A DNA stretch of 10,349 bases from an uncultured Rhodospirillales bacterium. GTDB taxonomy: Bacteria; Pseudomonadota; Alphaproteobacteria; Acetobacterales; Acetobacteraceae. The notes beneath the pieces are model-generated. The model had not been told where the DNA came from. It saw nothing but the letters and a program-made list of their open reading frames with translations, and did no database searches. The translations under genes were made by a program, and so were the position numbers. Positions 1-6,387 of the stretch are shown piece by piece; position 1 is the stretch's first letter, and each line of letters starts with the position of its first letter. The stretch spans positions 1 to 10,349 of the forward strand of contig CAIMVB010000028.1 in assembly GCA_903844785.1 (NCBI GenBank). Reading direction: 5' to 3'.

Positions 1-523
1 AAGCAGCCTCCTCCACAGGCGCCGCATCCGCGCCCGGCCAAAGCCCAACGCCATTCGCAGCCAGCCCCTGCCAGTCAAACAATTCGCCCGGGTCCTGCTT
101 GCGATCCGGCGCGATATCCGAATGCGCCACCACATTGCGTTGCTCAATCGGGTGGCGCGCCATGATTTCCAAGCACAAATCGCAGACGGCGGCCATTTGC
201 AAAGCGGGGAATGCGCGATAGCCCCATTCATGGCCGGGATTCACAATCTCGATCCCGATGCTATTGCCATTCAGCGCACTTCTGCCGCGCCAATGCGAAA
301 TACCGGCATGGGCGGCGCGACGTTCTTCCGCCACCAGGCGAAACACCGCGCCATCTTCTTCCACCACATAATGCGCGGAAACCTTGGCGGCGGGGTCGCA
401 AAGCCGCGCGATTGCCTCGGCGCCTGAACGCATGCCGGTGTAATGCAGCACAAGTGTATCAATTACCGCGCCATCGGGCCGCGCTTCATGATTGGGGCTT
501 GGCACTTCACGGATGCGCAGCAC
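1..523 (-). CDS. AmpD-like 1,6-anhydro-N-acetylmuramoyl-L-alanine amidase, 3' partial
   Basis: This is a zinc amidase of the Amidase_2/AmpD family. Known members cleave the bond between N-acetylmuramic acid and L-alanine of muropeptides, and AmpD does so in the cytoplasm during peptidoglycan recycling. Read from a GTG at 523, 174 codons are open to the window edge. The AmpD active-site set is visible: His27 in LHYTG, Glu92 in IGIEIVNPG, His134 in VAHSD, and Lys142 and Asp144 in RKQDPGELF. The His-to-Asp spacing of ten residues matches AmpD. No signal peptide is seen, which favours the cytoplasmic AmpD type over exported AmiD types. The start lies two bases after the stop of the DnaJ-domain gene, with no in-frame ATG nearby; family N-termini (xIxxxPSPNHxxRP) support this GTG. 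The catalytic domain looks complete and only the far C-terminus is missing. Confidence 0.9.
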   Translation of the reverse strand, partial: MLRIREVPSPNHEARPDGAVIDTLVLHYTGMRSGAEAIARLCDPAAKVSAHYVVEEDGAVFRLVAEERRAAHAGISHWRGRSALNGNSIGIEIVNPGHEWGYRAFPALQMAAVCDLCLEIMARHPIEQRNVVAHSDIAPDRKQDPGELFDWQGLAANGVGLWPGADAAPVEEAA

Positions 524-525
524 GG

Positions 526-1296
526 CTACAGGCCCCGTTCGCGCTTGATGCGATCCCAGGCGGCATTGATCTGCGCCACTTGTTCCGTAGCCCGCTTGAC
601 GAATTCTTGCGGCACACCGCGGGAAGCCAGACTATCCGGATGGTTTTCCCGCATCAGCTTCCGCCAAGCGAGGCGCACTTCCTCATCACTCGCCTGCCGT
701 GTCAGGCCGAGCATTTGATAGGGGTCTTCGCGTTCTGCCTCTGGCACGGCGCGGCGTGTGCCGCCCTTGGCGCGTTCCCAGGCGGCGGCATCAAGCGCGA
801 AACGTACATGAATGCCGCGCAGCATATCGCCTTCGGATTTTGCGACTGGCCCATCGGCGCGCGCAATCTGCACCAAAGCGACCAGCACATCTTCCAGCAT
901 GGCCTTATTGTCGGCGAAGGCCTCGCCCAGTTTTTCCGCAAAGGGTTCCCAGCCCTCGGCGGATTCCCGCGCCTGATCGAAAAGCCGGCCCACCTCGCCA
1001 AGCGCTTCTTCCGGTACATGGAAAAGGTTGCGGAAGGCCGCGATTTCTTCCCGCTTGATCGGCCCATCCACCTTGGCAAGCTTTGCCGAAAGCACAACGA
1101 CAGAAAAGGAAAACAGGTTTTCTTTGCTGCCGAAAAACGCCATCAGATCGGGTGTGGCAGACGAAATGGCGCCACCCTTGCCGCCAAGCGCCCCGGCATC
1201 CGCGGCATGGCCAAGCGCCGCGCCCACCATGGCGCCGAGTGGCCCGCCCATGGCGAAGCCAGCCACCCCGCCCAACATCTTGCCCCAGAAACTCAA
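526..1296 (-). CDS. TerB-DnaJ co-chaperone (DjlA-like), 256 aa
   Basis: The protein has three parts. The first is a glycine/alanine-rich hydrophobic N-terminus (about residues 5-40), probably a membrane anchor with glycine-zipper character. The second is a TerB-like helical domain (about 55-175) with the paired acidic motifs KVDGPIKREE and RADGPVAKSE. The third is a C-terminal J-domain (about 191-256) starting DPYQMLGL with the HPD tripeptide at 219-221. J-domains stimulate DnaK ATPase through HPD, and this TerB-plus-J layout is that of DjlA-type membrane co-chaperones. No zinc finger or C-terminal substrate domain of true DnaJ is present. The start is TTG at 1296, giving MSFWGK, the usual family N-terminus. 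It is preceded by a perfect AGGAGG four bases upstream. The gene is followed after two bases by the AmpD-like amidase, which suggests an operon. The client is unknown. Confidence 0.88.
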   Translation of the reverse strand: MSFWGKMLGGVAGFAMGGPLGAMVGAALGHAADAGALGGKGGAISSATPDLMAFFGSKENLFSFSVVVLSAKLAKVDGPIKREEIAAFRNLFHVPEEALGEVGRLFDQARESAEGWEPFAEKLGEAFADNKAMLEDVLVALVQIARADGPVAKSEGDMLRGIHVRFALDAAAWERAKGGTRRAVPEAEREDPYQMLGLTRQASDEEVRLAWRKLMRENHPDSLASRGVPQEFVKRATEQVAQINAAWDRIKRERGL

Positions 1297-1393
1297 ACTG
1301 CCTCCTGCATGGCTAAGCCCAATCGCTTCCTATCACGGAAGCCAAGCCAGCCTGTAGATGCGCTGCCCGGCCCGGCGCGGCAAGCTTCGGGCG
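1297..1393 (-). other. 97-base gap between amidase and TerB-DnaJ genes, with small inverted repeats
   Basis: This is one of the few real gaps in the minus-strand run. It contains a perfect six-base inverted repeat, GCTTCC-TATCAC-GGAAGC, at 1325-1342. A weaker five-base pair, GCCCG/CGGGC, spans 1370-1392 directly after the amidase stop codon. Neither is followed by a T-run on the minus strand, so neither is a convincing intrinsic terminator. I see no good -35/-10 pair. The gap could hold a weak terminator for the amidase or the promoter of the TerB-DnaJ/AmpD pair. Confidence 0.25.
1301..1306 (-). promoter_or_regulatory. Shine-Dalgarno for TTG-started TerB-DnaJ gene
   Basis: The minus strand reads AGGAGG, then CAGT, then TTG. 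This consensus ribosome-binding site is the main argument for the TTG start at 1296. The only nearby in-frame ATG (codon 7) is too far from it and would delete the conserved MSFWGK beginning. The four-base spacer is shorter than usual. Confidence 0.6.
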
Positions 1394-2695
1394 TTAAAGA
1401 TCAAGCGCCGTGGCAGTGGCCGAGAACAGGAAAGACGCCATGGCCGCATCCGCCCCGGGCCGGGCAAACAGCAGCGCGCCCACTGGCATGCCCGTATCGG
1501 TGGCCAAGCCAGCCCGCAGTGTCACCACCGGCCCGCCCAGCACCGTGGTTGGAATGACGAAGGAAGGATCACCCGTGCTGCCGGCCTCCGGCGCCACATC
1601 CGGCGCGGCGGGCACCAGAATGAAATCATCCGGCGCGAAACCCGCCCAGAAGCGGGCACGGAATCCGGCCAGATCACGCAAGGCGGCCTGATATTCCTCA
1701 TCAGGGATGCCGAGGCCCTCAGTAATGCCCTCAGCGATCGCCGGCGCAATCCGATCCCGCGGCAACCCCGCATGGGTGCGACCCAATTCCGCCAGCATTA
1801 CACGGCGATGGCGCGCGATCATTTCCTCAAACCCCGCGCCGGCACTGGCGCGATGCAGTGCCAGCCCTGCGGCGCCAAGCTGTTCTGCAAGGGCCGCCAC
1901 GCGGGCGGCGGTGGCTGGCTTTTGCAGCTTTTCAATCAGCGGGTCTTGCAGCAGCACAATGCGCGGCGTGGTCGCAGGCCGGGTAGCAAGGCGCAAATGA
2001 TCCGCCGCATAGCCCGCCGCCAGAAAGGCCGCGTCCTGCGCGCTTGTGCCAAAGGCGCCGACCGTATCGAAAGAAGGCGCCAGAGGCACCACGCCAACGC
2101 CACCAATCGCAAGCGTTGAAGGCTTGAAAGCGCAAACCCCAGTATAGGCAGCGGGCCGATTGACGCTGCCCGCGGTTTGCGTGCCAAGCGCCAGCGGCAC
2201 CATGCCGGCGGCAATGGCAGCACCGGAGCCCGCCGAGGAACCGCCCGGCGTGCGCGCCAAATCCCATGGATTGCGCGTGGGCGGCAGGCTTTGGAAAAAC
2301 GCATATTCCGTGGTGTGCAACTTGCCCAGCACAATCGCCCCCGCCGCGCGCAAATGCGCGACCACCGTGGCATCGGCGCTGGCGGGCGCGATATCGGCGC
2401 GCGAAGGGCTATTGGCGCGCGTCGGCAGGCCGCGCACATCAATCACATCCTTGATGCCCACAGGAATACCATGCAGCGGGCCGCGCAGCCGCCCCGCCTT
2501 TCGTTCCGCATCCAAAGCGCGCGCTTCGGCAAGCGCAGTATCGGCCAGCACATGAATCCAGGCCTTCACCTGACCATCCACGGTGGCAATACGCGCCAGA
2601 TAACGCTGGACCAACGCTTCCGCCGTGATGGCGCCTTGAGCCATGGCGGTGGAAAGATCGCGAATGCGGCCAGGGTTTTGGATTAGAGTGGACAT
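1394..2695 (-). CDS. Amidase-signature family hydrolase, 433 aa
   Basis: This is a member of the amidase signature superfamily (GatA/FAAH/allophanate-hydrolase fold), which hydrolyses carboxamides with a Ser-cisSer-Lys triad. All three elements are visible: Lys82 in GIPVGIKD, the Gly/Ser-rich loop PGGSSAGSG (about 150-158, cis-Ser 153 or 154), and the nucleophile Ser177 in GTQTAGSVNRPA. The length and C-terminal layout are normal for a free-standing amidase. The absence of gatB or gatC nearby and the divergent C-terminus argue against GatA. I chose ATG at 2695 over the TTG immediately before it because AGAGGA lies five bases upstream. It is likely cytoplasmic, since no export signal is seen. 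The substrate cannot be read from sequence. Its neighbour two genes upstream is a deaminase-like protein, which fits nitrogen-compound catabolism only as a guess. Confidence 0.88.
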   Translation of the reverse strand: MSTLIQNPGRIRDLSTAMAQGAITAEALVQRYLARIATVDGQVKAWIHVLADTALAEARALDAERKAGRLRGPLHGIPVGIKDVIDVRGLPTRANSPSRADIAPASADATVVAHLRAAGAIVLGKLHTTEYAFFQSLPPTRNPWDLARTPGGSSAGSGAAIAAGMVPLALGTQTAGSVNRPAAYTGVCAFKPSTLAIGGVGVVPLAPSFDTVGAFGTSAQDAAFLAAGYAADHLRLATRPATTPRIVLLQDPLIEKLQKPATAARVAALAEQLGAAGLALHRASAGAGFEEMIARHRRVMLAELGRTHAGLPRDRIAPAIAEGITEGLGIPDEEYQAALRDLAGFRARFWAGFAPDDFILVPAAPDVAPEAGSTGDPSFVIPTTVLGGPVVTLRAGLATDTGMPVGALLFARPGADAAMASFLFSATATALDL

Positions 2696-2700
2696 CAAAA

Positions 2701-2706
2701 TCCTCT
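2701..2706 (-). promoter_or_regulatory. Shine-Dalgarno for the amidase, decides ATG at 2695
   Basis: The minus strand reads AGAGGA, five bases, then ATG. The adjacent TTG codon at 2698 would have only two spacer bases, so the ATG is preferred. Confidence 0.55.
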
Positions 2707-2732
2707 TGCGAAAGGCCTCGATAGACCCTGTT

Positions 2733-3401
2733 TCAGGATGCGACTTTACGCAAATAAAGCTGCCAAAGCGGCAGCCGATGATAGAATTCTATCTTTCGTT
2801 GATAAATATTGACGAAAGCGTCAATCGCCGGCTTGGGCATCCGAAGCGGATCCCGCTGCTGGGGCTTTTGATCTGACCAAATATAATCATCAAATATAAG
2901 CGTTCCGCCAACCCGCAGCAACGGAAAGGCCAGAACGCTATCCGCGAGCACATCGGGCGCTTCATGCGACCCATCAATGAAAATGAGGTCGAACTGCACC
3001 AGGGGGGCGGTCGCCAAAAATTGCGCAAGAGCATCGCGTGAATTCTGTTTAATTTTTCTTAGCGTGACCTTATTCGACACCTTCGCCAAAGCGATACGCG
3101 TATTATGGTTAAAACGGCGTTCAGCATCGCTCATGACTGCCTGATAAAAGCCACCGACATCACGATGCTCCTGCCCGCCAATCCAATTGTCGATGCAGGT
3201 CAATGATGCGCCATCAGCAACAGATGCACCAAGCTTTTCGATGGTGTAGCACGCGGATCGGCCTTCGAAGGACCCTATCTCAAGAATATGACGCGGTTTT
3301 TCTTGTGAAAAAATCTGGTCCCATGCTGTTATGTTTTGGGAAAACCAATCGCGCGTGAATGCATAGGAAACGTCCGCAGCCATCCCGCGCGTATCGGACA
3401 T
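2733..3401 (-). CDS. Class I SAM-dependent methyltransferase, Methyltransf_24-like, 222 aa
   Basis: The protein shows a Rossmann-type SAM-binding fold. Motif I is ILEIGSFEGRS (39-49), and an acidic residue ending strand two lies in TCIDNW (Asp71). A DLIFIDGSHEAPDVLADS segment (138-155) is followed by GGTLIFDDY (165-173). The FIDGSH and DDY pattern is typical of the Methyltransf_24 group, often found among glycan, antibiotic or secondary-metabolite methyltransferases; the acceptor is unknown. The start is ATG at 3401 because GAGGG lies nine bases upstream, whereas the TTG at 3410 would touch it. Sampled 60-base lines run about 42-48% GC against roughly 60-70% in neighbouring genes, and the protein is rich in Lys, Asn and Ile. 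Together this suggests relatively recent transfer. It has no obvious functional link to the amidase or the deaminase. Confidence 0.82.
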   Translation of the reverse strand: MSDTRGMAADVSYAFTRDWFSQNITAWDQIFSQEKPRHILEIGSFEGRSACYTIEKLGASVADGASLTCIDNWIGGQEHRDVGGFYQAVMSDAERRFNHNTRIALAKVSNKVTLRKIKQNSRDALAQFLATAPLVQFDLIFIDGSHEAPDVLADSVLAFPLLRVGGTLIFDDYIWSDQKPQQRDPLRMPKPAIDAFVNIYQRKIEFYHRLPLWQLYLRKVAS

Positions 3402-3410
3402 GATCTTCAA

Positions 3411-3415
3411 CCCTC
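3411..3415 (-). promoter_or_regulatory. Shine-Dalgarno for the methyltransferase
   Basis: The minus strand carries GAGGG nine bases before ATG at 3401. It abuts the alternative TTG at 3410, so it supports the shorter, 222-residue protein. Confidence 0.45.
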
Positions 3416-3443
3416 ATCACCACCCGGCGGATGGCGGGCTGGA

Positions 3444-4190
3444 TCAACCCAACACGATCTCCCGCCCAATACCCCGGCAATCCATTTCGAATTCTAAATC
3501 TTTAACCGGCGGGCGGCAATATTGCCAGGTCAGCCCATGGCGCGCGGCGCCGCGGTGGACGATTTCTTCGGCGAAAAACGGCGTCATGTCATGCACCGTA
3601 TAAGCCTGCACACCCGTGGTGGCGCGCCAATCAGCGCCCAGCAGGCCCATGCGGCGTTCCATTTCGCCCAGCACCCAGCGCGCCTTGGCCCGCATGCCGG
3701 CGGGCGAGGTATCGCCAAGGGCCACCGTATTGCTGCGGTAATCGCCCTTGCCTTCCGCCGCTTCGCCGCTACCGGCAACCGCAAAGGAAGGTGCGGCGCC
3801 CGCATCCGGCACGGTATAGACAAAGGCATGAAAACAGGGCTCGGCCGGTGGGGCGATTTCCGGGCAGACATTGCTGCGCGCGATTGGGTTCAGCCCATCC
3901 CGAAACAAGCCCCATTCCTGCAGTACGCCGCCATAAACCCGATTAAACGCGGCAAAGCCTTCCTCTGTGAAAGGCGCCGGGGAGCGTAATTCGCAAGCTG
4001 CAAAAGCCGCCTTGGGCCGGCCCTGCGCTTCAAGCCAAGCAGCAATCCGCGCAAATCCCGCCATCAATGGCAGCGGTTCCGCAAACCGCACGCGTTCCAG
4101 TCGGAAGCCGGGTTCGGCTGCAACGCCCGCACTATATTGATAGACGCCAGGGATGAAGCGGTAGCCCGCTTCGGGGATATTCTGGACCAT
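3444..4190 (-). CDS. CnbZ/RidA-like deaminase family protein, 248 aa
   Basis: I recognise the overall sequence as the family that includes CnbZ, a 2-amino-5-chloromuconate deaminase of chloronitrobenzene degradation; this is recall, not a search. Conserved-looking blocks are YRFIPGVYQYSAGVAA (10-25), CELRSPAPFTEEGF (66-79), ARSNVCPEI (104-112) and AGSGEA (139-144). The C-terminal part resembles a RidA/YjgF unit: a TGVQAYTVHDM strand (192-202), then CRPPVKDLEFEMDCRG (225-240), comparable to the RidA segment that carries its substrate-binding Arg and Glu. No signal peptide or membrane segment is present. ATG at 4190 has GGAAG seven bases upstream. No 2-aminophenol dioxygenase or other meta-cleavage gene is in the window, so the natural substrate may be another enamine or imine. 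It diverges from the Gfo/Idh/MocA oxidoreductase and is followed after about 40 bases by the methyltransferase. Confidence 0.6.
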   Translation of the reverse strand: MVQNIPEAGYRFIPGVYQYSAGVAAEPGFRLERVRFAEPLPLMAGFARIAAWLEAQGRPKAAFAACELRSPAPFTEEGFAAFNRVYGGVLQEWGLFRDGLNPIARSNVCPEIAPPAEPCFHAFVYTVPDAGAAPSFAVAGSGEAAEGKGDYRSNTVALGDTSPAGMRAKARWVLGEMERRMGLLGADWRATTGVQAYTVHDMTPFFAEEIVHRGAARHGLTWQYCRPPVKDLEFEMDCRGIGREIVLG

Positions 4191-4276
4191 GTGCGCACTT
4201 CCGGCCTTTGGGTTGCGGTTCAGCCATGGTGGTGGCAGTCAGGCTGCCGAACAAGCCCCTTTAAGGATTGCGGCAC
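4191..4276. promoter_or_regulatory. Divergent intergenic region, deaminase (-) and oxidoreductase (+)
   Basis: These 86 bases must hold the start regions of both flanking genes. They contain a perfect hairpin, GGCAG-TCAGG-CTGCC (4234-4248). It sits inside a larger imperfect one in which GTTC/GAAC and AGCC/GGCT arms pair with a bulge. I could not identify a sigma-70 promoter with both boxes. The dyad could be an operator for a local regulator, but no regulator gene is in the window. Confidence 0.3.
4263..4267 (+). promoter_or_regulatory. Shine-Dalgarno for the Gfo/Idh/MocA gene, decides TTG at 4277
   Basis: AAGGA ends at 4267. A TTG at 4268 would have no spacer, while the next in-frame TTG at 4277 has nine bases. 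The later start gives a protein beginning MPTPIKLGIIG, the usual short lead into the Rossmann strand. Confidence 0.45.
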
Positions 4277-5236
4277 TTGCCCACCCCCATCAAGCTTGGC
4301 ATTATTGGCCTTGGTATCATGGGCGAAAGATTGCTGCGCGCCGCCCTGGAACACGCGGCGGAAAGCGTCACCCCTGTCGGGGTTTGGGACCCAGCACCGA
4401 CTGCCGCAGGGCGCCTGGCTGGCATTGCCGGCGCGCCGCGCATGTTCGCCACGCCGGATGCAGTGATCGCCGCCTGTGAATGCCTTTACATCGCCGCCCC
4501 GCCAGCCGCGCATATTCCCTTGGCCGAGGCCGCCATTGCCGCAGGCCGGGCGGTTTTCATTGAAAAGCCGCTGGCAACTTCGCCCGCCGAAGCGCGCGGC
4601 TTCGTCGCGCGAGCGGAAGCGGCGGGCGCGCGGGTAGCGGTGAATTTCCCCATGGCATCCTCCCCCGCTGTCGCGCAGCTTTCCGCCTGGCGCGCGGGCA
4701 TGCAGGCGGAAACTCTCGATATTGAGGTTGCCTTCCCAACCTGGCCGCGCGGCTGGCAGCAGGCGGCGGCAAGCTGGCTCGCCAAGCGTGCCGAAGGCGG
4801 CTTCACGCGCGAAGTCGTCTCGCATTTCCTGTTCCTGACGCGGCGGCAATTGGGGCCGCTGACATTGCTGGATGCGAAGGTGACCTACCCGCCCGGCGAT
4901 GGCGCGGAGACCGCCATTGAAGCGCGGCTGAGTGCGGGTGGCGTGCCGGTGACGCTTAAGGGTTCGGTCGGCACCACGACCAAGGATGATCACAATACCT
5001 GGACGCTGAATGGCGCGATCCGGCTGCGTGATTGGTCCTTTGCTGAAAGGCTCGGCGCGGATGGCACTTGGGCGCAGGCGCCGGATGCGCTGCCCAATGA
5101 GAAAATGCGCCCTATGGTGCTGAAGGGCCAATTGGCGCAGGTGGCCGCCATGACGCGTGGAGAGACCCATCGGCTGGCCTCTCTGCGAGAGGCTTTGGAA
5201 GTGCAGGAAATTGTGGAGGCCATTTTGGCCGCGTAA
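4277..5236 (+). CDS. Gfo/Idh/MocA family NAD(P)-dependent oxidoreductase, 319 aa
   Basis: The N-terminal half is a Rossmann fold with KLGIIGLGIMGERLL. Its dinucleotide-binding glycines are at about 11, 13 and 16. The family hallmark EKP sits at 96-98 in AVFIEKPLATSP, and its lysine is the usual catalytic or cofactor-proximal residue. The C-terminal half (about 120-319) is the alpha/beta substrate domain, with a conserved-looking VSHFLFLTRR helix. Known members oxidise or reduce sugars, inositols, dihydrodiols, biliverdin and related compounds, so the substrate cannot be assigned. Size is normal for the family and no export signal is seen. The start is TTG at 4277, chosen from AAGGA spacing; an ATG start is lacking. 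The gene is divergent from the deaminase and convergent with the CoA-transferase, with a 20-base gap, so it is probably a single-gene transcript. Confidence 0.85.
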   Translation: MPTPIKLGIIGLGIMGERLLRAALEHAAESVTPVGVWDPAPTAAGRLAGIAGAPRMFATPDAVIAACECLYIAAPPAAHIPLAEAAIAAGRAVFIEKPLATSPAEARGFVARAEAAGARVAVNFPMASSPAVAQLSAWRAGMQAETLDIEVAFPTWPRGWQQAAASWLAKRAEGGFTREVVSHFLFLTRRQLGPLTLLDAKVTYPPGDGAETAIEARLSAGGVPVTLKGSVGTTTKDDHNTWTLNGAIRLRDWSFAERLGADGTWAQAPDALPNEKMRPMVLKGQLAQVAAMTRGETHRLASLREALEVQEIVEAILAA

Positions 5237-5256
5237 GCCATGGCGCGGTCGGCCGA

Positions 5257-6387
5257 TCAGCCGCCGCCCAAAATTTCCTTGTTATGCGCACCAAGCCGTG
5301 GCGCCGGTCCGGCCATGCGCGGCCTTTCGCCATTGAAGGAAAGCGGCATCGCGACCAGGGAAAAATCCTCGCCGGGCACAGGCTGCACCATGCCAAGCGC
5401 CTGGGTTTGCGGCTCCGCGAGCACTTCGGGAATGTTGTTCACCGGCGCGCAAGGCACACCAATGCGCGCTAGGCGTTCCAGCCATTCCGCGCGCGGCGTG
5501 ATGCGCATGAGTGCGGCGATCATCGGCAGCAAAAGCGCTTTATGTTTGAGGCGCGCGCGATTGGTGGAAAACCGTTCATCGCTGGCCCATTCCGCATGGC
5601 CCAGTTCAGCGGCAAACTTCGCAAACAACCGATCATTCCCGCAACACACCAGCACCGGCCCATCGGCGGCATCAAAGGCTTCATAGGGCGTGAGGTTCGG
5701 ATGGCCAGAGGCATGGCGTTCCGGCAGCTTACCCATATTCACATAGGCGCTGATTTTCTGCCCCGCCCAAAGCAGCGCGGTTTCAAACAGCGATGTATTC
5801 ACCACACCGCCCTGGCCCGTGCGGTGGCGGCGTTCCAGCATGGCAAGCGCGCCAAGCACCGTCCAAAGCCCGGTGCCCTGATCCACGACCGAAGCGCCCA
5901 TGCGCACCGGCGGGCCATCCGGCTCACCGGTGATGGAAGAAAGCCCGCCGAAAGCCTGCAAAAGCGGTTCATAGCCAGGTCGCAGTCTTTCCGGCCCGAT
6001 ATGCCCGAAAGCCGACATTTCGCAATAAATCAGATGCGGATGCCGCGCGGTGACGGCTTGCGCGCCAATGCCAAGCGCATCCGCCGCGCCGGGGCGGAGG
6101 TTATGCAGCATGATATCGGCATCAGCCAGCAAGCCGTGCAGCACTGCGACACCTTCCGGCGATTTCAGATCAAGTGTGACGGATTTCTTGCCGCGATTGA
6201 ATTCATGGAAATTCAGCGCATCACCATGGCGAAAATCTGGCCCCATGCGGCGCGCATCATCGCCGCCATCGGGCTTTTCCACCTTGATCACATCAGCGCC
6301 CAGATCAGCGAAAATCGCGCCCGCGAATGGCCCGGCCAATACCTGGCCAAGTTCAACTACCCGCACACCATCCAGGACGCCCTTCAT
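5257..6387 (-). CDS. Class III (CaiB/BaiF) CoA-transferase, 376 aa
   Basis: The sequence is that of family III acyl-CoA transferases, which move CoA between carboxylic acids through an aspartyl-anhydride/thioester intermediate. It opens with LDGVRVVELGQVLAGPFAG and ADLGADVIKVEKPDGGD (about 28-44). It then has FNRGKKSVTLDL (63-74), and the catalytic Asp169 sits in RMGASVVDQGTG, equivalent to the nucleophile of formyl-CoA transferase. GGVVNTSLFE and GHPNLTPYEAF blocks follow, with GVPCAPVNN near the C-terminus. Length is slightly short but complete. The ATG at 6387 overlaps the TGA of the upstream solute-binding-protein gene (ATGA), so the two are very likely translationally coupled. Context suggests it activates the acid captured by that receptor, possibly feeding the divergently encoded lyase. 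The specific acid is unknown. Confidence 0.92.
   Translation of the reverse strand: MKGVLDGVRVVELGQVLAGPFAGAIFADLGADVIKVEKPDGGDDARRMGPDFRHGDALNFHEFNRGKKSVTLDLKSPEGVAVLHGLLADADIMLHNLRPGAADALGIGAQAVTARHPHLIYCEMSAFGHIGPERLRPGYEPLLQAFGGLSSITGEPDGPPVRMGASVVDQGTGLWTVLGALAMLERRHRTGQGGVVNTSLFETALLWAGQKISAYVNMGKLPERHASGHPNLTPYEAFDAADGPVLVCCGNDRLFAKFAAELGHAEWASDERFSTNRARLKHKALLLPMIAALMRITPRAEWLERLARIGVPCAPVNNIPEVLAEPQTQALGMVQPVPGEDFSLVAMPLSFNGERPRMAGPAPRLGAHNKEILGGG
6384..6387 (-). promoter_or_regulatory. ATGA stop/start overlap coupling receptor and CoA-transferase
   Basis: On the minus strand the four bases ATGA hold the TGA of the receptor gene and the ATG of the CoA-transferase gene. This arrangement usually gives translational coupling and supports a two-gene operon. 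No strong Shine-Dalgarno precedes the ATG, which fits re-initiation. Confidence 0.7.

Noticed and set aside
211..1557. Long plus-strand open frame of 448 codons antisense to the TerB-DnaJ gene
   Set aside because: It lies opposite a gene with clear J-domain and TerB motifs, extends through the amidase end, has no recognisable domain, and its Arg/His/Pro/Ala-rich composition is typical of an antisense frame in GC-rich DNA.
1394..2119. Overlapping plus-strand frames opposite the amidase C-terminal half
   Set aside because: They are compositional shadows of the amidase gene with no independent ribosome-binding site or motif.
4220..5170. Minus-strand open frame of 316 codons opposite the Gfo/Idh/MocA gene
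   Set aside because: The sense strand carries the GxGxxG and EKP motifs; the antisense product is Arg/His/Gly-rich with no domain.
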